Below, in pieces: positions 48,223-61,027 of a stretch of 64,000 nt of DNA. Source of the stretch: Numida meleagris (lineage: Eukaryota; Chordata; Aves; Galliformes; Numididae); the NCBI RefSeq assembly GCF_002078875.1, contig NC_034410.1, forward strand, positions 79,453,104 to 79,517,103, written 5' to 3'. A model generated the notes under the pieces. The model ran no database searches. It had not been told where the DNA came from and saw only the letters and a program-made list of their open reading frames with translations. Every line of letters starts with the position of its first letter. Positions within the stretch are counted from its first letter, which is position 1. The position numbers were made by a program, and so were the translations under genes.

Positions 48223-49090
48223 TAAGAATAAGTTACTTCATCTTACATTTCATTATGTCTATATACACACATATGTATGTATAAAATCTAAAAATAAACT
48301 TGAGCGTGGTCACTTAGTAACAGGTATTTAATTGCTGCAGATACAGTATTTTGGCCTGTAATTGGAGGTGTAGCAAAAATAATTCCTTCATCTCCTGGAA
48401 TGCCAACTGCAGGTAATGCAAATTGATCTACAGGGTAGTTCATAAAGGGCAGCAGATCTGCTCCTCTTTAAACACTCAAACCAGTTACACTTTTTTCCTT
48501 CTCTGAGCATCAAGGAAGAAAAAAATGGAATGTAGAGTTAGCCTGGGCAGACATATATAGTGACAGTGCAGACAGGGGAACAAGTGAAATACTAAGGGTT
48601 ATAGGAACTTGAAAACTGATGCAGCAATTCATTCTGCTGTGGGTCAGTACAAACACCCAGCATCAAATTCAGAACATTACATTCTTTCTCCCTACCTCAT
48701 GTCTAGATATGGCAGAGCTGAATATGAGCTTGTAAAGGTGCACTGGAGCATACTTCCCTCCAGTTACTCAGATAGGGCTTGAACTTATAACAAGGTTTAC
48801 TGGCTTATCCCAATTGTACACTTCTGTGATGTATTTTATAGCATTACAGGAAAAATATAAGTGCCATAGAGGAAGTTCAAGCTGAGCCATCTGCCTTCCT
48901 TCATTTCCTTCCACATTCCTTACTGTTCCTCACCCTACTGAGCACACATACTGACCCTCCTCCTCAATCAGTTTTCTATGACACAATCTCTTTTCTGAGC
49001 TGAAATTTAATGAATTCAACCAATTTCTGATCTGAAGATGAGTGTAAATTAACAAATACTTTCTGAATATCTAAACTTTACTTTCCAGAG
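48223..49090. other. Unannotated interval
   Basis: No repeat or gene recognised. A short TA/CA-rich patch lies near 48258-48282. Confidence 0.45.
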
Positions 49091-49491
49091 TGTCGGCGCT
49101 TGGTCCCGTTACAGAATTCCCTCAGTCAGTGTGGTATCAGAATAGCAAGTTCTCCTTTATTGTGTTTTACACACATCTCATATATCCTTCACTCGTAAGT
49201 AGTAAATCCACTCACGGTTAATTATCCTTAAGTTCTTCACAACAACATAGATAACAAACAAAGGGTTCCTTAACTGTCCCAGATGTGACCACATTAGCTG
49301 TGCATACTAAAGAGTATTTTATTTACACCTTAGCCCTGTCTCCAGACTCGGCAGGCCTCACAGCGATAAGATCTACCAGAGTCTGTTGAGCTCTTTGTTA
49401 AGTCTCCCCCCCACTGAGTATTTACTATCAATACAAATCTGTTCGCTAGCCTCTGAGAAAACATAGCGCTCAAATAATAACTTACACAACA
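49091..49491 (-). mobile_element. Candidate ERV LTR with compact promoter/poly(A) layout
   Basis: On the minus strand the block ends GGGACCAAGCGCCGACA (plus-strand start TGTCGGCG at 49091). It carries, in order, a TATA-like ATATAT (49185-49180), a poly(A) signal AATAAA (49161-49156) and a U5-like tail. That short TATA-to-AATAAA spacing resembles the alpharetrovirus arrangement. CpGs are enriched across the block compared with its flanks, up to about 49473. The other end is uncertain. TGTTGTG at 49491 would give TG...CA borders, while a CCAGAG repeat at 49085-49090 and 49376-49381 would suggest a shorter unit ending at 49375. No internal viral genes are present. Confidence 0.5.
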
Positions 49492-52400
49492 ATCATTCAA
49501 ACATGAAAAATAAATGTTTCTCCTACTGAAAGCACAGGTGATGCAAAATTACTGAAACCCAAATGGAAACTTTCAGAGAACATTTGGCTGTCTAGTGTCA
49601 ATTCACGTCAACAATATGAAAATCTCCTTGTCATAAGCATTTTCAACTTGCCTGGCAGTGACTTATTTAAAATCCTGCTTCACTTAAAGTGTTTGTTATC
49701 ATTAGTACAACATTCCTGATAACCTGCACTTCCACTACAGCCAGGAACTACCTCAATGATGTTGATCTTATCCACCAATTGTTAAGTTTTAATACTTTCA
49801 ATTGCCTACACAAATATCACGAGTAAAAACTAAGTGGCAGCTTTCTTAAAACAAACTTCTAGTTTCCTTAATAAGCTCACAGAATACTGAAGACAGAACA
49901 TAAACAATAGCATAAAACAGTTAGCAGTGCAGAAGTCTCATTATGGATACTTGGCTTCCCCTTTGCCATGGGCAAATCCTCATCCACTTGCAAACAGGTG
50001 TCATCCTGATAGCAACTACAGATATTAATTAATGGATAAGTTTATATTGGGCATACATACATGTGAACACCACAGATAGTCTTGCTTGCCTTCAGGTCCT
50101 TTGTGTCACCTGTTGTGCTTTGGTACTGCGTTGCCGTTCAGATGATGTATACAGTTATCAGTGCAGTCCTACTGTATTTGGTAGTGGAGCAAAGGCAAGG
50201 AAAATGAGCAATGGCTTTTGGAAATAATGGACTAGATCCTCAGCTCAGCTGCTTCAATTTATGCTAGCTGAAGTCCTCTTCCAATATGATCAGTATCTTC
50301 AGTCAGTCTATCTTCATTGCCAGAACTTTTGTCACAGCAGCTACATAATAGCATGACCTGTATGCTCACTAAGAAGTGCTGCACTCACACGAGCCTCTGA
50401 ATACAAGTATTGTTCTGTTAATGGTTCATAAAGAACCATCCAAAACTCAAAGTCAGTGCTTTTTCTTGATGAAGTAAAAGTAGTAAAGACACTTTCTGCA
50501 GTACGGATTCCAAGAACAGTATTATGTGGCCATTTTGACAGGAGGATGAACATTTTAGAGAACTTTTGAACTCAGTCAAGTTACAGAAACATTCGGATTC
50601 ATCATTTATTTCAGATTTGTTTTTCCTATCAATTACTAATTAGTGAAGATGAATCTTTGTAAATGGGTGCCCTTTCCTTACACATCTTTATTTTGGATTC
50701 TGTTGATGTGAAAACCATAATCCTTTGTGAAAACTCCCATTGTGGGAGTAGTTACGACGGCAGAAACAAAAGGTGACATTCATAGGAGGTTCAGGCTAGA
50801 GGAAAAAATCCCTTTTGATGCACAAGTGTTTGAAAGAGTGGAATCACATAAAACAACAGAAGGTAGGCTAATGCAATGAGGCTATTGCACTGACTGTGGA
50901 ACTCACTACTGTTACCTTTGAGTGTAAATGAAAATGGCAAGCAATTTCTACTTAAACAGCTTTTTACTGTTTCACTTCTCTCAAAGTGGTTAGCAGCTAT
51001 CATGGGGAGAATAAATAGCTGAGATTATTCTAGTTCATTTGTAGAACAAAGCTCTGATGTATAGAATAAATAAGCTACCACCTTTTCCCCCTGTGAGCAA
51101 TTAAATTCTCAATCTTCTCATTTGTGATTGCGTAGAGTAATATTAATTGCAAGAACAGTAAAACATATATGCACATATCTACATTACACTGTATTGTATT
51201 TTAAATTAATTTATAGTACTTACAACTGTAATTACAGAAATAATTTTAATACACTTAAAAGTGTGTGGATGTATTTATAGATATATACATATCTATATAT
51301 ACACAAGTAGTAGAAATAGAAGAGAGCCAGGCTTACAGAATAAGTATACATCTTGTCTGATCGATTTTTTACTGCGGTTTTGAGGTACTTGAATTATATT
51401 GATCTAAAGGGAGCAGAATTAGAGGGAAAATGATACTGCGCACTGTGAAAACACACTTTTCTATAAGACCTCCAACTGGCTAGCGCTCTAAACCAAGGGT
51501 AATCACAAGCATAGGTCACTTTAAAAATCTTCTATTGTTTTTGCTCATATAGCAAGAGTTTCACACTCTTCCTCAGAGTCTCCCCAGCACAGCTGGGATT
51601 CAAGGACACTTACTGCTCCCAGGGACCTCAGTGGGCTGACTTCACTTGCCACAGGTTATTTCTACCACGCAAACCTCCATGTTTACAGGTTCCCCGATTC
51701 ACAAGGTCCATGGAGGAGCTACCTGTTGTGTCTGTGGAAGTGATGCTCCAGGTGCACAGCACTGCCATGCTCTACCGTCTCCCGATGGAAGCATCACTAC
51801 CCTGCAAAAATAGAGAACTTTGTGTTGCCTGTACCTTAAAATCATGTGCAGCACAATATGGATTAAAAAATACTTGTCTGAAAGATGCAGATGAGCCATG
51901 TTGCATCTAGTTGTGTTAAGATATAACCTACCAGATCTCTCCCTCCTGTTCTAAAAAGGAAGACTTGTTTTTCCAGGTCTGTAGAAATCAATTTGATACT
52001 CTTTTTTTTGTCTATTCATTCATCTGACTTTCTGGAATTCCTAATGTACATTTTGAATGTCTCCATGCTTGATCATAGTAAGTCATAAAGCTCTGGATGG
52101 TTAATGTACTTCCTCAGCTGGTGAAACAATTCATATTACAGTTTGAAGCTATTACACATTTATTTTCCACATACACTGTTACCCACACTCTATGCACACC
52201 AGCGTGATAAATACACGCAGCTTGTTGCTGAATCTTGTCTCAGACCAGCTTGACAGCAATCAGTCACTTTGATGTGATAGTGGATTTGTGAAGGCTGACC
52301 TTCAACCATGTCTTAAAGAATGCTTTGACAAACCACACATGGACACCATGGCTGAAAAAAAAGAGGATTTTAAAGCACTGACAACAAGATAAGTGCAGAT

Positions 52401-53966
52401 CTGTCAGGTCCTGTGGATTTCGCTTGGCTGCAGGATTGACACTTTTGTTCTAGTATCACCTGGTAAAAATGGCTTCACCACATTTCTGTCCAAAAGCTGG
52501 GATATCTGCACACTGTGTTACACTGCCCACCAGCACCCTCAGTATGCAGCCAGTGCATTTCAGGAGATATAACAAAATGTGACCGTTGTGTCTCATGACA
52601 TACTTTTCCTCTCACTGTTCAGTACCATGGAACTTTATGTATGCCTTCCAGCACATTTTCTCAAGGCCAATTTGCTTATTTTTTATTAGATCTCCATAAA
52701 AAAATGACTTTTAGGTTCAATAGTTAAATGGAAAAATATTTTAAAACCTTGGTTAGCGTTTTACAGAAAGGAATGAATGTAGGAGGTAAAAAAAAAACTG
52801 GGGGAGAGTAGTTAGGTAAGGAGCTCTCTTTCCTTAGCTTAGAGGGCTGAGATACTTCACTGACTATTAACTTAAGCAAATATTTGATTTTCTGATATTT
52901 GAAATACAGAAAAGAATCAGCAAAAAAAAACACAGAGCATATCTCTGACCTCTTGCTCCACTTGACAGCTCAGCATAGTGGGTAAGTGACTCTCAAGAGA
53001 AATGAAGATCCAAAGATCAAGAGTTTACTAGGAGGTAAAGAAGCCTGTCATCTTTCTATTTGTTAGTCATTTCCTCCAGTCCTATTATCTGCTCAGCCAC
53101 ATAGCTTAATCCAGCCCTGGGTTTCAAGTCCTCTTTCATGGAGGAAGGTATTTCCCCATGAGTTTGTTGCTCATTAATTGTACAAGGGCTTTAATTACTG
53201 AGCAGTTGGAAATAAAAGGGTTTATTTCTCCAATGTGTCAAATAGAATGTTTTAGTAAACATGAGAATAGGAGAACTTGGAATCAAATTGGTGAATAAAA
53301 TATTGACAAGAGTAAATATCAAGTTTATTATGAACAGTTATTTTGAGGAAAATTAGCTGTCATAAGTTAGTGCCAGCAGAAAGGGAAAAAGAGAAATGTA
53401 CCTGCCAAACTCTTCAGTTTCCAAAACAGTACTCTCAAAAAGGAATAAATTAAACAAAATACCTCCTGCACAGTATAAATCTATATAACTTGTCAGAGGT
53501 GTTACTTGGTCTCCAGATGACCAATCTGAAAGAAAAGCTCAAACCACATTTCTCCCATCTGCTGATCACAATGATCAATTTGGCAGGTTTACAGAATTTC
53601 TAATACTATTCAACAAAGAAAAACCATGTGGCTTCAATGGAAAAGTAAATTGGCAAGTATTCCGGGGCAGATCTCAGCAGTGGAAATCAGTCAAGTTTAA
53701 TCAGTTGGCAGCAAAAATCTATAATTCAGAGTGGAACTGAATTTACACCTGCCTGTTTCTCCAAGTCTCTTTTTGTAATAGCTTGGCTACAAAATGTTTC
53801 TGGTAGCTGGGAGTTCAAATGAAAGCTTTTCTGGTCTGTAGCTCAGAGAGCTCCAATTCCTTTCTCTCTGCCCAGTGTTAGACATTATTTCCCTTAGATA
53901 CTATTTGTCTAAAACAGTAATAAAAAGGAGATGCTATAGAATTATAATAATTTCTAATCTGACATA
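49492..53966. other. Unannotated AT-rich interval
   Basis: No repeat or gene recognised. Landmarks: an AT-rich palindromic patch near 51273-51294, and a Cys-rich 66-codon ORF at 51710-51910 that lacks convincing splice or family support. Confidence 0.45.
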
Positions 53967-54090
53967 TCATAGAAGTATAGAATCATTTGAGTTGAAATGG
54001 ATCCTTTAAGGTCATCTGGTCCAACTTCCTGCAATAAACAGGGACATCTACAGCTAGATCAGGTTGCTCAGAGCCTGGTTCAGCCAGTCA
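53967..54090 (-). mobile_element. CR1 LINE 3' fragment, minus strand
   Basis: TCATAGAAGTATAGAATCAT, GTCATCTGGTCCAACTTCCT, CAGGGACATCTACAGCTAGA and TCAGGTTGCTCAGAGCC match the complement of a CR1 3' UTR. 5'-truncated at about 54090. Confidence 0.87.
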
Positions 54091-55679
54091 TATGCAGCAC
54101 TAAGTCTTCCCACATAGCAGTAAGCATTCACATTATCAAACCCAAATTAGCAAATCTCTCTAATCTATTATTCCTCTCATTTAAATTCTATGAAACCAAA
54201 GGAAACACTGTTGTCTCAGCTCCATGTCTCCTTCCCAACCCTACACTCATTTGAACAGTATGACCCAAATCTCTTTCATCTCCTTCCTCCTGATGAAGGC
54301 ATGGCCCTTTTCATATTTAAACAGGATCTACTCCCTTTCAGCAGAGTGGCACTGCATTTATTTTTAATAAGCCCCTGCCTTGACTGTGTCTACAGCATCA
54401 AAGATACGTAGGTGCTTAATGTCTCTGAATTTAGTAATTGATTGGTAGCTGAAGGGCTCTGTGGATGAGTATCTGAGTAACCAATTAAGAAACTCATAAG
54501 CTTTTCATAATGCCAATAACTGCTGTTTTCTTTCTCCCCCTTCTTGACATTTCCCTGCCCTCAGGTTGGACTACCTTGTCATATTCAATTAAGCTGTAAG
54601 TAGGACTTGGAAATCCATCCCAACAGCAGACCAGAGAGTAAATGTTTACACTTTCTCCCTGACTCTTGGTTTACAGAGAGAACCAAAGACTTTATTCAAC
54701 CTCTTTTCACAAAGCAAGTTATTTCCCACCATACATACAACTGGGAAGGAGTAAGAGCTCTCACAGTTTTTTTTTTCTTTTATCAGTGGGCACCAAGGTA
54801 GATCTGTGCCCTTCTTTCACTAAGCTACATGGAACTGCCTACCAGTAGATGCAGATGAATTTTGTTCTTCTGTGCTTAGCTGTTACTTTTTTTCTAAATA
54901 AAAGCCTTGGAGAAAAAAAGAATTATTTTCTACAGTTGCTTATTAATCTGAAAGGCTCTGAAAAGTTGTTTTTCAGGATAACTTTTGATGACGAGTATTT
55001 TTGACATAGTACTGAAGATAATAACAAATGCATGTAGATATCTTCTGAAAATACAGGCAAGAGTTGTTCAAGGACACAAATGTTTCTTCTGTTTTTCCTG
55101 ATGCTTCTTAACATATTACCCTTAAAGCAGTTTTGAGCATATTCACCATAGTTTGCATTTATATTAATCTTTTCTATGTGGATGTTTTAGTTTTGAGATC
55201 CTAGTGAATTATGGACATGTACTTCATTTGGAAAGGACCTCTTCAGGTACAGTTTTCTGTAACTGCAAGTGAGACTGAAACCTTTTTGCTCTGACTTGCT
55301 ATTTACAAGCTGAAAATTTTCTTTATTGTGGTTTGGTTGAGTTACGGAATGAAATATAAAATGCATGAGAAGTGGAGTAGAGACCTCATTTAAAAGTGCA
55401 TACATATGTGCCAAAAATCTGTTTTTATATATATATATATAGAAAGAAACTGATTACAAACATGTGCTGATTTTCTTTACAGTTATTAGTCCTTTTTTTA
55501 TTGACACAATTTAAGAATTAACCCTCCCCTCTTACTATACTAGGAAAAAATCTAAAGTCATAACTGTACAATGTTGATTTTATTCTCTACTGTTCTATGC
55601 AGATTATGCTGCCCTATGTAAAATCTCCATTGAATTTACTAGTAGACTTTCAGGGAAGACTTCTGATTAGACATACACA
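54091..55679. other. Unannotated AT-rich interval
   Basis: No gene or dispersed repeat recognised. A short TA microsatellite lies near 55427-55440. Confidence 0.5.
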
Positions 55680-56150
55680 TGAGCTCTTGGAACGAGTGCA
55701 GAGGAGGGCCACCAAGATGATCAGAGGGCTGGAGCACCTCTCCTACAAGGAAAGGTTGAGGGAACTGGGCTTGTTTAGTTTGGAGAAGGCTCCAGGGAGA
55801 CCTCATTGTAGCCTTCCAATACTTGAAGGGAGCATATAAACAGGAGGGGGATCGATTGTTTGTGAGGGTGAATAGCAATAGGACAAAGGGGAATGGTTTT
55901 AAGCTGAGACAGGGGAGTTTTAGGTTAGATATTGGGAGGAAGTTTTTCACACCGAGGGTGGTGATGCACTGGAACAGGTTGCCTAGGGAGGTTGTGGATG
56001 CCCCGTCCCTGGAGGCATTCAAGGCCAGACTAGACATGGCTCTGGGCAGCCTGGTCTAGTGGTTGGCAACCCTGCACTTGGCAGGGGGGTTGAGACTCAA
56101 TGATCTTTGAGGTCCTTTTCCACCCAAGCCATTCCATGATTCTGTGATGA
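55680..56150 (+). mobile_element. CR1 LINE 3' part with readable ORF2 C-terminus
   Basis: Encodes [20 protein letters not shown] and [12 protein letters not shown], then after a frameshift near 55785 (bases lost in the usual K-R-R-L-Q block) QEGDRLFVRVNSNRTKGNGF and [20 protein letters not shown], stopping at 56057-56059. The 3' UTR follows, ending CCATTCCATGATTCTGTGAT. 5'-truncated, with no RT catalytic motif. It lies only about 125 bp upstream of the LTR-like repeat at 56275. Confidence 0.93.
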
Positions 56151-56274
56151 GAGAAGCAATTATCACAGTTGTGACAGAAACCAACAGTATAAGGAAAACT
56201 ATTCCTAACTGAAGTCCATAAAATGAAAAAGCACAAATTATTTCTGATCTTGTAAGACCAGAAACTCACAGAGC

Positions 56275-56636
56275 TGTTACGTTCAAAATTTGTTAGATGA
56301 GTGTAATGCAACAGAAAGCACAGAAGCAGCAGCAGAATAACAAGGTCCTAGGCTGCAGCAAGCGAGGATTTGCTCAAATGCAACAACCATAGCCACAGAA
56401 TCAAAGGAAAGAAGTCGCTTACCTTCAGAAGACCTCAGGTACACAGAAATCCCCAGCAAGAGACCCTTACCTCTACTGCCAGCCCTTAAATGAGGTCTGG
56501 GAAGGGGTGGATCCTGGATCCACCCCTTCCGGTCACTCAGATGTATTGCTTGCACCTGAGTGCCCCTAGGTTGGCCCTGCTTTCCCACCAGGTGCTCAAT
56601 CACTGGTTCAAGCTGTGACTTGGCATTTTTGCTATG
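56275..56636 (-). mobile_element. LTR-like dispersed repeat, copy 2
   Basis: Homologous to 25610-26010 and better preserved in the middle. On the minus strand it ends TTTTGAACGTAACA. The 5' border is near GCTATG at 56636, where homology between the copies stops. It contains a perfect 31-bp palindrome at 56500-56530 (15-bp arms around one T) and, downstream on the minus strand, TTTAAGG, a TATA-like box (about 56490-56484). A good splice-donor-like GAAG|GTAAGC is also present. The 128-codon minus-strand ORF crossing it is shared only because the DNA is shared. LTR identity is inferred from termini and promoter-like signals. Confidence 0.58.
56500..56530. promoter_or_regulatory. 31-bp palindrome within LTR-like repeat
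   Basis: GGAAGGGGTGGATCC (56500-56514), T, then GGATCCACCCCTTCC (56516-56530). It lies about 10 bp upstream of the TATA-like TTTAAGG on the minus strand, the place expected for a proximal promoter element. In copy 1 the left arm is intact (25874-25888) but the right arm has diverged. A regulatory role is inference. Confidence 0.6.
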
Positions 56637-59600
56637 ATGAGCAATACTATACTCTCTCATGGAGAGCAAATATAATAAAATAATGATTCATTGTGAGTAT
56701 TGAGTGATCATCACCTTTAGAGCTATATCCAAATAAAATTGAATACAAATCAAAGAAATACAGTGAAAAGAGATAAAAATTTTGTTGGAGAAAATTGAAC
56801 CAGTAAACAGAATAAAATGATTATTAATTGTATTGGGCCTAATAAAGAGAATTGATGATATAAAGTAAATTGTTTACTGTTTTTTTTTTTTTTTTGTTAC
56901 ACAAAGACGAAAGAACTTCAATATGGGAAAAAAAACATGGTATCAGGTAACACTAAAATGCTTTTTCAACAACCTGCTTAGCCAAATCCCTGGACAACAG
57001 GGAGTATAATAAAAATATAGCACTGAGATTACTGGGAAGTGCAGAAGGGCCTTTGCACAAGCAGCAGGCTCTGTCAAAAAATATACAAGAGCAGTGATGG
57101 AAAAGTGGTAGCACTATTTGTTCATTGTTGCCTGCTGTGGATTAAAATATTCGTTTATTTAGGCTTTTAATGAAGAATATTTTCTTTTGCAGCTTTCTTA
57201 GAAGTGTAAAAACCTGAAGGAAAAAAGGCTTCTTACTCTTCTAGAGAGGTTATTCTACTAAACTCTGAAATTTGACTGACTTCCATGAACCTGTGCGAAA
57301 AGTAAAGACTGAATTTTCTATGTTTTTAGGCAAAACAGCAGGAGCAAAGCTGCAATATCTGTTTAAATCAGACGCTACGTTTTAGAAAAGGTCAGGATAG
57401 AACTGAATGTTCCATTACAATTAAAATCTGCAAACTAATGACTTGTTCTCTCTGTAGAAAAACAAATTGAACATGTCTTCTATTAATTTACTTCCTACTT
57501 GGTCCTTGAACTGTACCTGACAAGCAGAGACACTACGTTATTCCAAGTGGCTATTTAAATGGCATTTCTTATGGATTGACACGTTAAAACAACCAGTTTG
57601 GTGAAATATATTTTCCAGAGCTAACTATTTTCTTGTGATAGAGCATGAATACCATCTGATGGTAAATTAACTTGAAAGGGAGGATGATGCTTTAAAATAC
57701 AGAAATTGTGTCACCTTACTTGGTAATTGATAATCATTTCTAGTCTATAGGAATGATATATTATACTAGCAAAAGATAAATCTTGTTTTGTGAAGTTTTC
57801 AGAGGGCTTTGGTATTTGTCATCCAAAAATTAGCATTTAGAAAAAAAGGAATCAGAACTTACCTAGTACAGTAGGCCTGAGGATTACAAATTAATCACTC
57901 TTTCTGTAATCTAGAAATTTTGCAACATTTTGCAAACAATTCAACTTGAAAGTGTATTCTTACAATTCAGCTGCATCTAAAAAATCTAACAGATCAGCAA
58001 AGTCTTAACACAGTGCTTTTTTGGGGGTATTTTATTTGGTTTTTTTTTTTTTTTTTGAGGTTTCAAGGAGAATATTTCAAGCATTCTAGTGAATGATTAT
58101 AGAAACACAGGTAGGACACTGTAAATTTGATTAGATATTCACTTTCCTGTTGTTGTCTTTTGTATGATCACACAGACACTCAGGAAGGAACCTGAAGTGG
58201 CTGACTTGCCATTCCTAACTTCAACTACGGAAATGAAGGAAAGGAAATCTGTGCAGAGTAGCAGTAACATCTATGATGCATTATTGAAATAGTTTATACC
58301 AGATCCTTGGTATGGAAGTGGCCCATGGGAATGTTAATTTGCACAGATACTCAGGAACTCTATGCTAGATGCTTTATATTAGATTATTCTGCCCAGCTTA
58401 GTAAAGATTTGTAGGCTTAAAATATTTGTGTATTCTAACAATTTGCAGAATATATTCCTCTTCAGAAAAACCCACCATTCCCAACCACAGAATTTGAAGA
58501 GAATCTGAAGGAGTCAACTCTTCCATATAATTTACAGAAGACTGAGAAAACTATAGCAAAAGTATGTCATAATTAATAGAGATATAGTTAAGCGAATTGT
58601 GCAATAACTTTGTTCTATGAGGAAAACAACACAAAAGATAAATATTCTCAGCTGGATGCAGTATTGCTGGGTAACAATATTATAGAGTTTTTAATTTAAA
58701 AATTATATTTTGGGTGATTAATATTGTCAAAAAGATAAATAATCTGCCTCAATATAAATAAAGATTTAGAAAATTGTACTTAAGGGTTTTACGCAGAGGT
58801 TGTATATCATTGTCAGGTAGAGCGAAAACTCAGGGACTGAAGGCACAAAGGTCTGCTATGCAGCAGCAGAGTGCTGACTACTGTACAGCACACTTACAGA
58901 CGCATTATCATTTTTTATTTGCAAATTAAGTTTCTTCTTTTTCTGTGTTGCTTTTAAAGATAGAAAAGTATTTTCTCTTCTTTTCCCTCTGCTACTTCAA
59001 CCCCCAGCTGCTCTGCTTTCAAATTGCTGCAATGAATGTTACTTCCAGATGGGAGGAACAATCCAAGGCTCTGTTATGCAGCTGTGCACAGGTTTTGGTT
59101 GCTTATCCCCTCATTTGAGTCACTTCACCTTGGTGTCCTGTGTCACATTTTTCTCAGAGGTCTGAAGAATGCAGTGAAAGCTGCTCCTCCTTATTCGTCC
59201 CAGAGGCTACAACTTGGAAAAGCACTTGAACATGTTCTTAAGTGTTTTGGTGAAGAGGGCTCAGTCAGGCAAGAAGTTTCCTCTGCTGCTGCTGAGCAGC
59301 TCTGCAGTGCTCAGTCTTGTGCTGGGAAGGGGAAGCCATAGGGAGAGCCTGATTATTCCATCTCACTAATGAAGATGTGAGGTGGAGAGAAACTAAGTCT
59401 CAGAGACACAAAGCTGTGGATGCCTGTAGACACCTGAGAACACTTTACAACATGGGTGACTAACCTTCTGCTTGCCTGGACTGCATTGAGTGAAGAGGAA
59501 TTGTCTTGGGCCACATACGGAATATATTATATAGTTAATGTATATAAGTAACAATACTTCATATATATATATATATATATTACAATAAGAGAAAGAGGGC

Positions 59601-60433
59601 AACAAAACCGTGAAACCTTTTTGCAAAATTGCATTTAATTGCCTCCCACTAAAGGCACTGGGACAATGGAAATACTAGTAAGAGAGGAGACTGATTTAAA
59701 AACAGACAGCACTGACTCACTTGTATTCCTTGAAATCCATCCGACTACTATCTTCTCTGCTTAGTAAAAGATTATTGGAAATGCTGAATTACTTGATTGC
59801 ATTAAAGCAGCTTTCTCTCTGACCTCTCTGCTTAGGCTGTCAGCATTATTTTCTGAAAGCAACTTGTTTTCTATCCTGAGACTGACATACAGTTTCAGCC
59901 CTCTCTGACAGCACACTTAAATGCTGTAATAGCTTCAGGCTGGTAACACTACCCCTGTGGGCACTGGGTATGCAGGAGGCCATTTCAATCCCTAGGCAAA
60001 TGGAGCAGTAACTCTGTGCTGACTTACCCTGTCTACTGCCTTCTAGCTTAGTAGTTCCCATCAGTCCCTAGATACTCATACTCATGGCCCAGAATATCTG
60101 CCTTCAAAATAACCTCCCAGTCAGCCCCTGGAGAAGTTCAGCAAAGCCATGACACATATGACTCATGAGTAAATGTCTTACCTCAAGGTAAGGCTCTGAA
60201 CTGAAGAGTATTTCTGTATTTCTGGGGAAAAACAAAAAACAAAATCAAATGACAAACAAGTCCCTTTCCTTTTCAGCTCAGTCCAATAGAAACAACAGTC
60301 TTAAAATATTTTAAAATTTTGCTGAAAGTGACTCCACAGCACTCTGATTAAAAAAAAAAAAAAAAGATTTTTGTAATAAGATGATTGAGTCTACTCTACT
60401 CTAGGTGCAGATTTACAATTAGCACCCTTCAGT
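56637..60433. other. Unannotated AT-rich interval
   Basis: No gene or dispersed repeat recognised. T-runs at 56881-56895 and about 58040-58056; an AT microsatellite at 59560-59581; an A-run at 60351-60365; ORFs of about 100 codons or less. Confidence 0.5.
59560..59581 (+). repeat. AT dinucleotide microsatellite
   Basis: About ten AT units in an AT-rich setting. Likely length-polymorphic. Confidence 0.92.
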
Positions 60434-60556
60434 ATAGAATCATAGAATCACAGAACGACCTGGGTTGAAAAGGACCTCAAAGATCATCTAGTTTCAACCC
60501 CCCTGCCATGGGCAGGGTTGCCAACCACTAGACCAGGCTGCCCAGAGCCACATCCA
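60434..60556 (-). mobile_element. CR1 LINE 3' fragment, minus strand
   Basis: ATAGAATCATAGAATCACAG, GACCTCAAAGATCATCTAGT, GGGCAGGGTTGCCAACCACT and CCAGGCTGCCCAGAGCCACA give the complement of a CR1 3' UTR. Its GGTTGCCAACCACTAGACC segment is the complement of the matching part of the copy at 55680-56150, so both are probably of one subfamily. 5'-truncated at about 60556. Confidence 0.88.
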
Positions 60557-60630
60557 GATGCCACAATTTTAGCCTGTGTCCCTTAGTTTTAATTTACTGC
60601 TGTGCTTCTGTGTTTACAGGCTGTTTTTAC

Positions 60631-61027
60631 AGGCTGAGAGAGCTGGGGCTGTTCAGCCTGGAGAAGAGAAGCTCTGGTAGACTTTATAGAGGGCTTTCAG
60701 TATCTAACCGGGGCTGTAAGAAAGAAGGGGACAGACACTTTATCAGGGTCTGTGGTGACAGGACAAAGGGAAATGATTTCAAACTAAAAGGGGGGAAATA
60801 CAGACTGGATTTAAGGAAAATGCTTTTTCAGTGAGGGTGGTGAGGCACTGAACAGGTTGCCCAGAGAGGTGGTGGATGCCCCATCCTTGGAGACACTCAA
60901 GGCCAGGCTGTAGAGGGCTCTGCGCAACCTGATCTAGCTGTAGATGTCCCTGTTCATTGCAGGGGAGTTGGACCAGATGACCTTTAAGAGTTTCTTCCAA
61001 CTCAAATGATTCTATGATTCTATGATT
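60631..61027 (+). mobile_element. CR1 LINE 3' part, plus strand
   Basis: Starts at GCTGAGAGAGCTGGGGCTGT, which encodes the [11 protein letters not shown] block. It continues through KKEGDRHFIRV and TKGNDFKL, with frameshifts (for example ACTGAACAGG lacking one G at about 60849), and ends TTCTATGATTCTATGATT at the CR1 octamer tail. It sits back to back with the minus-strand fragment at 60434, about 75 bp away. Confidence 0.92.

Noticed and set aside
51677..51910. Cys-rich plus-strand ORF after a TTTACAG
   Set aside because: The acceptor tract is poor and the peptide matches no family I know, so it is below the reporting threshold as a gene.
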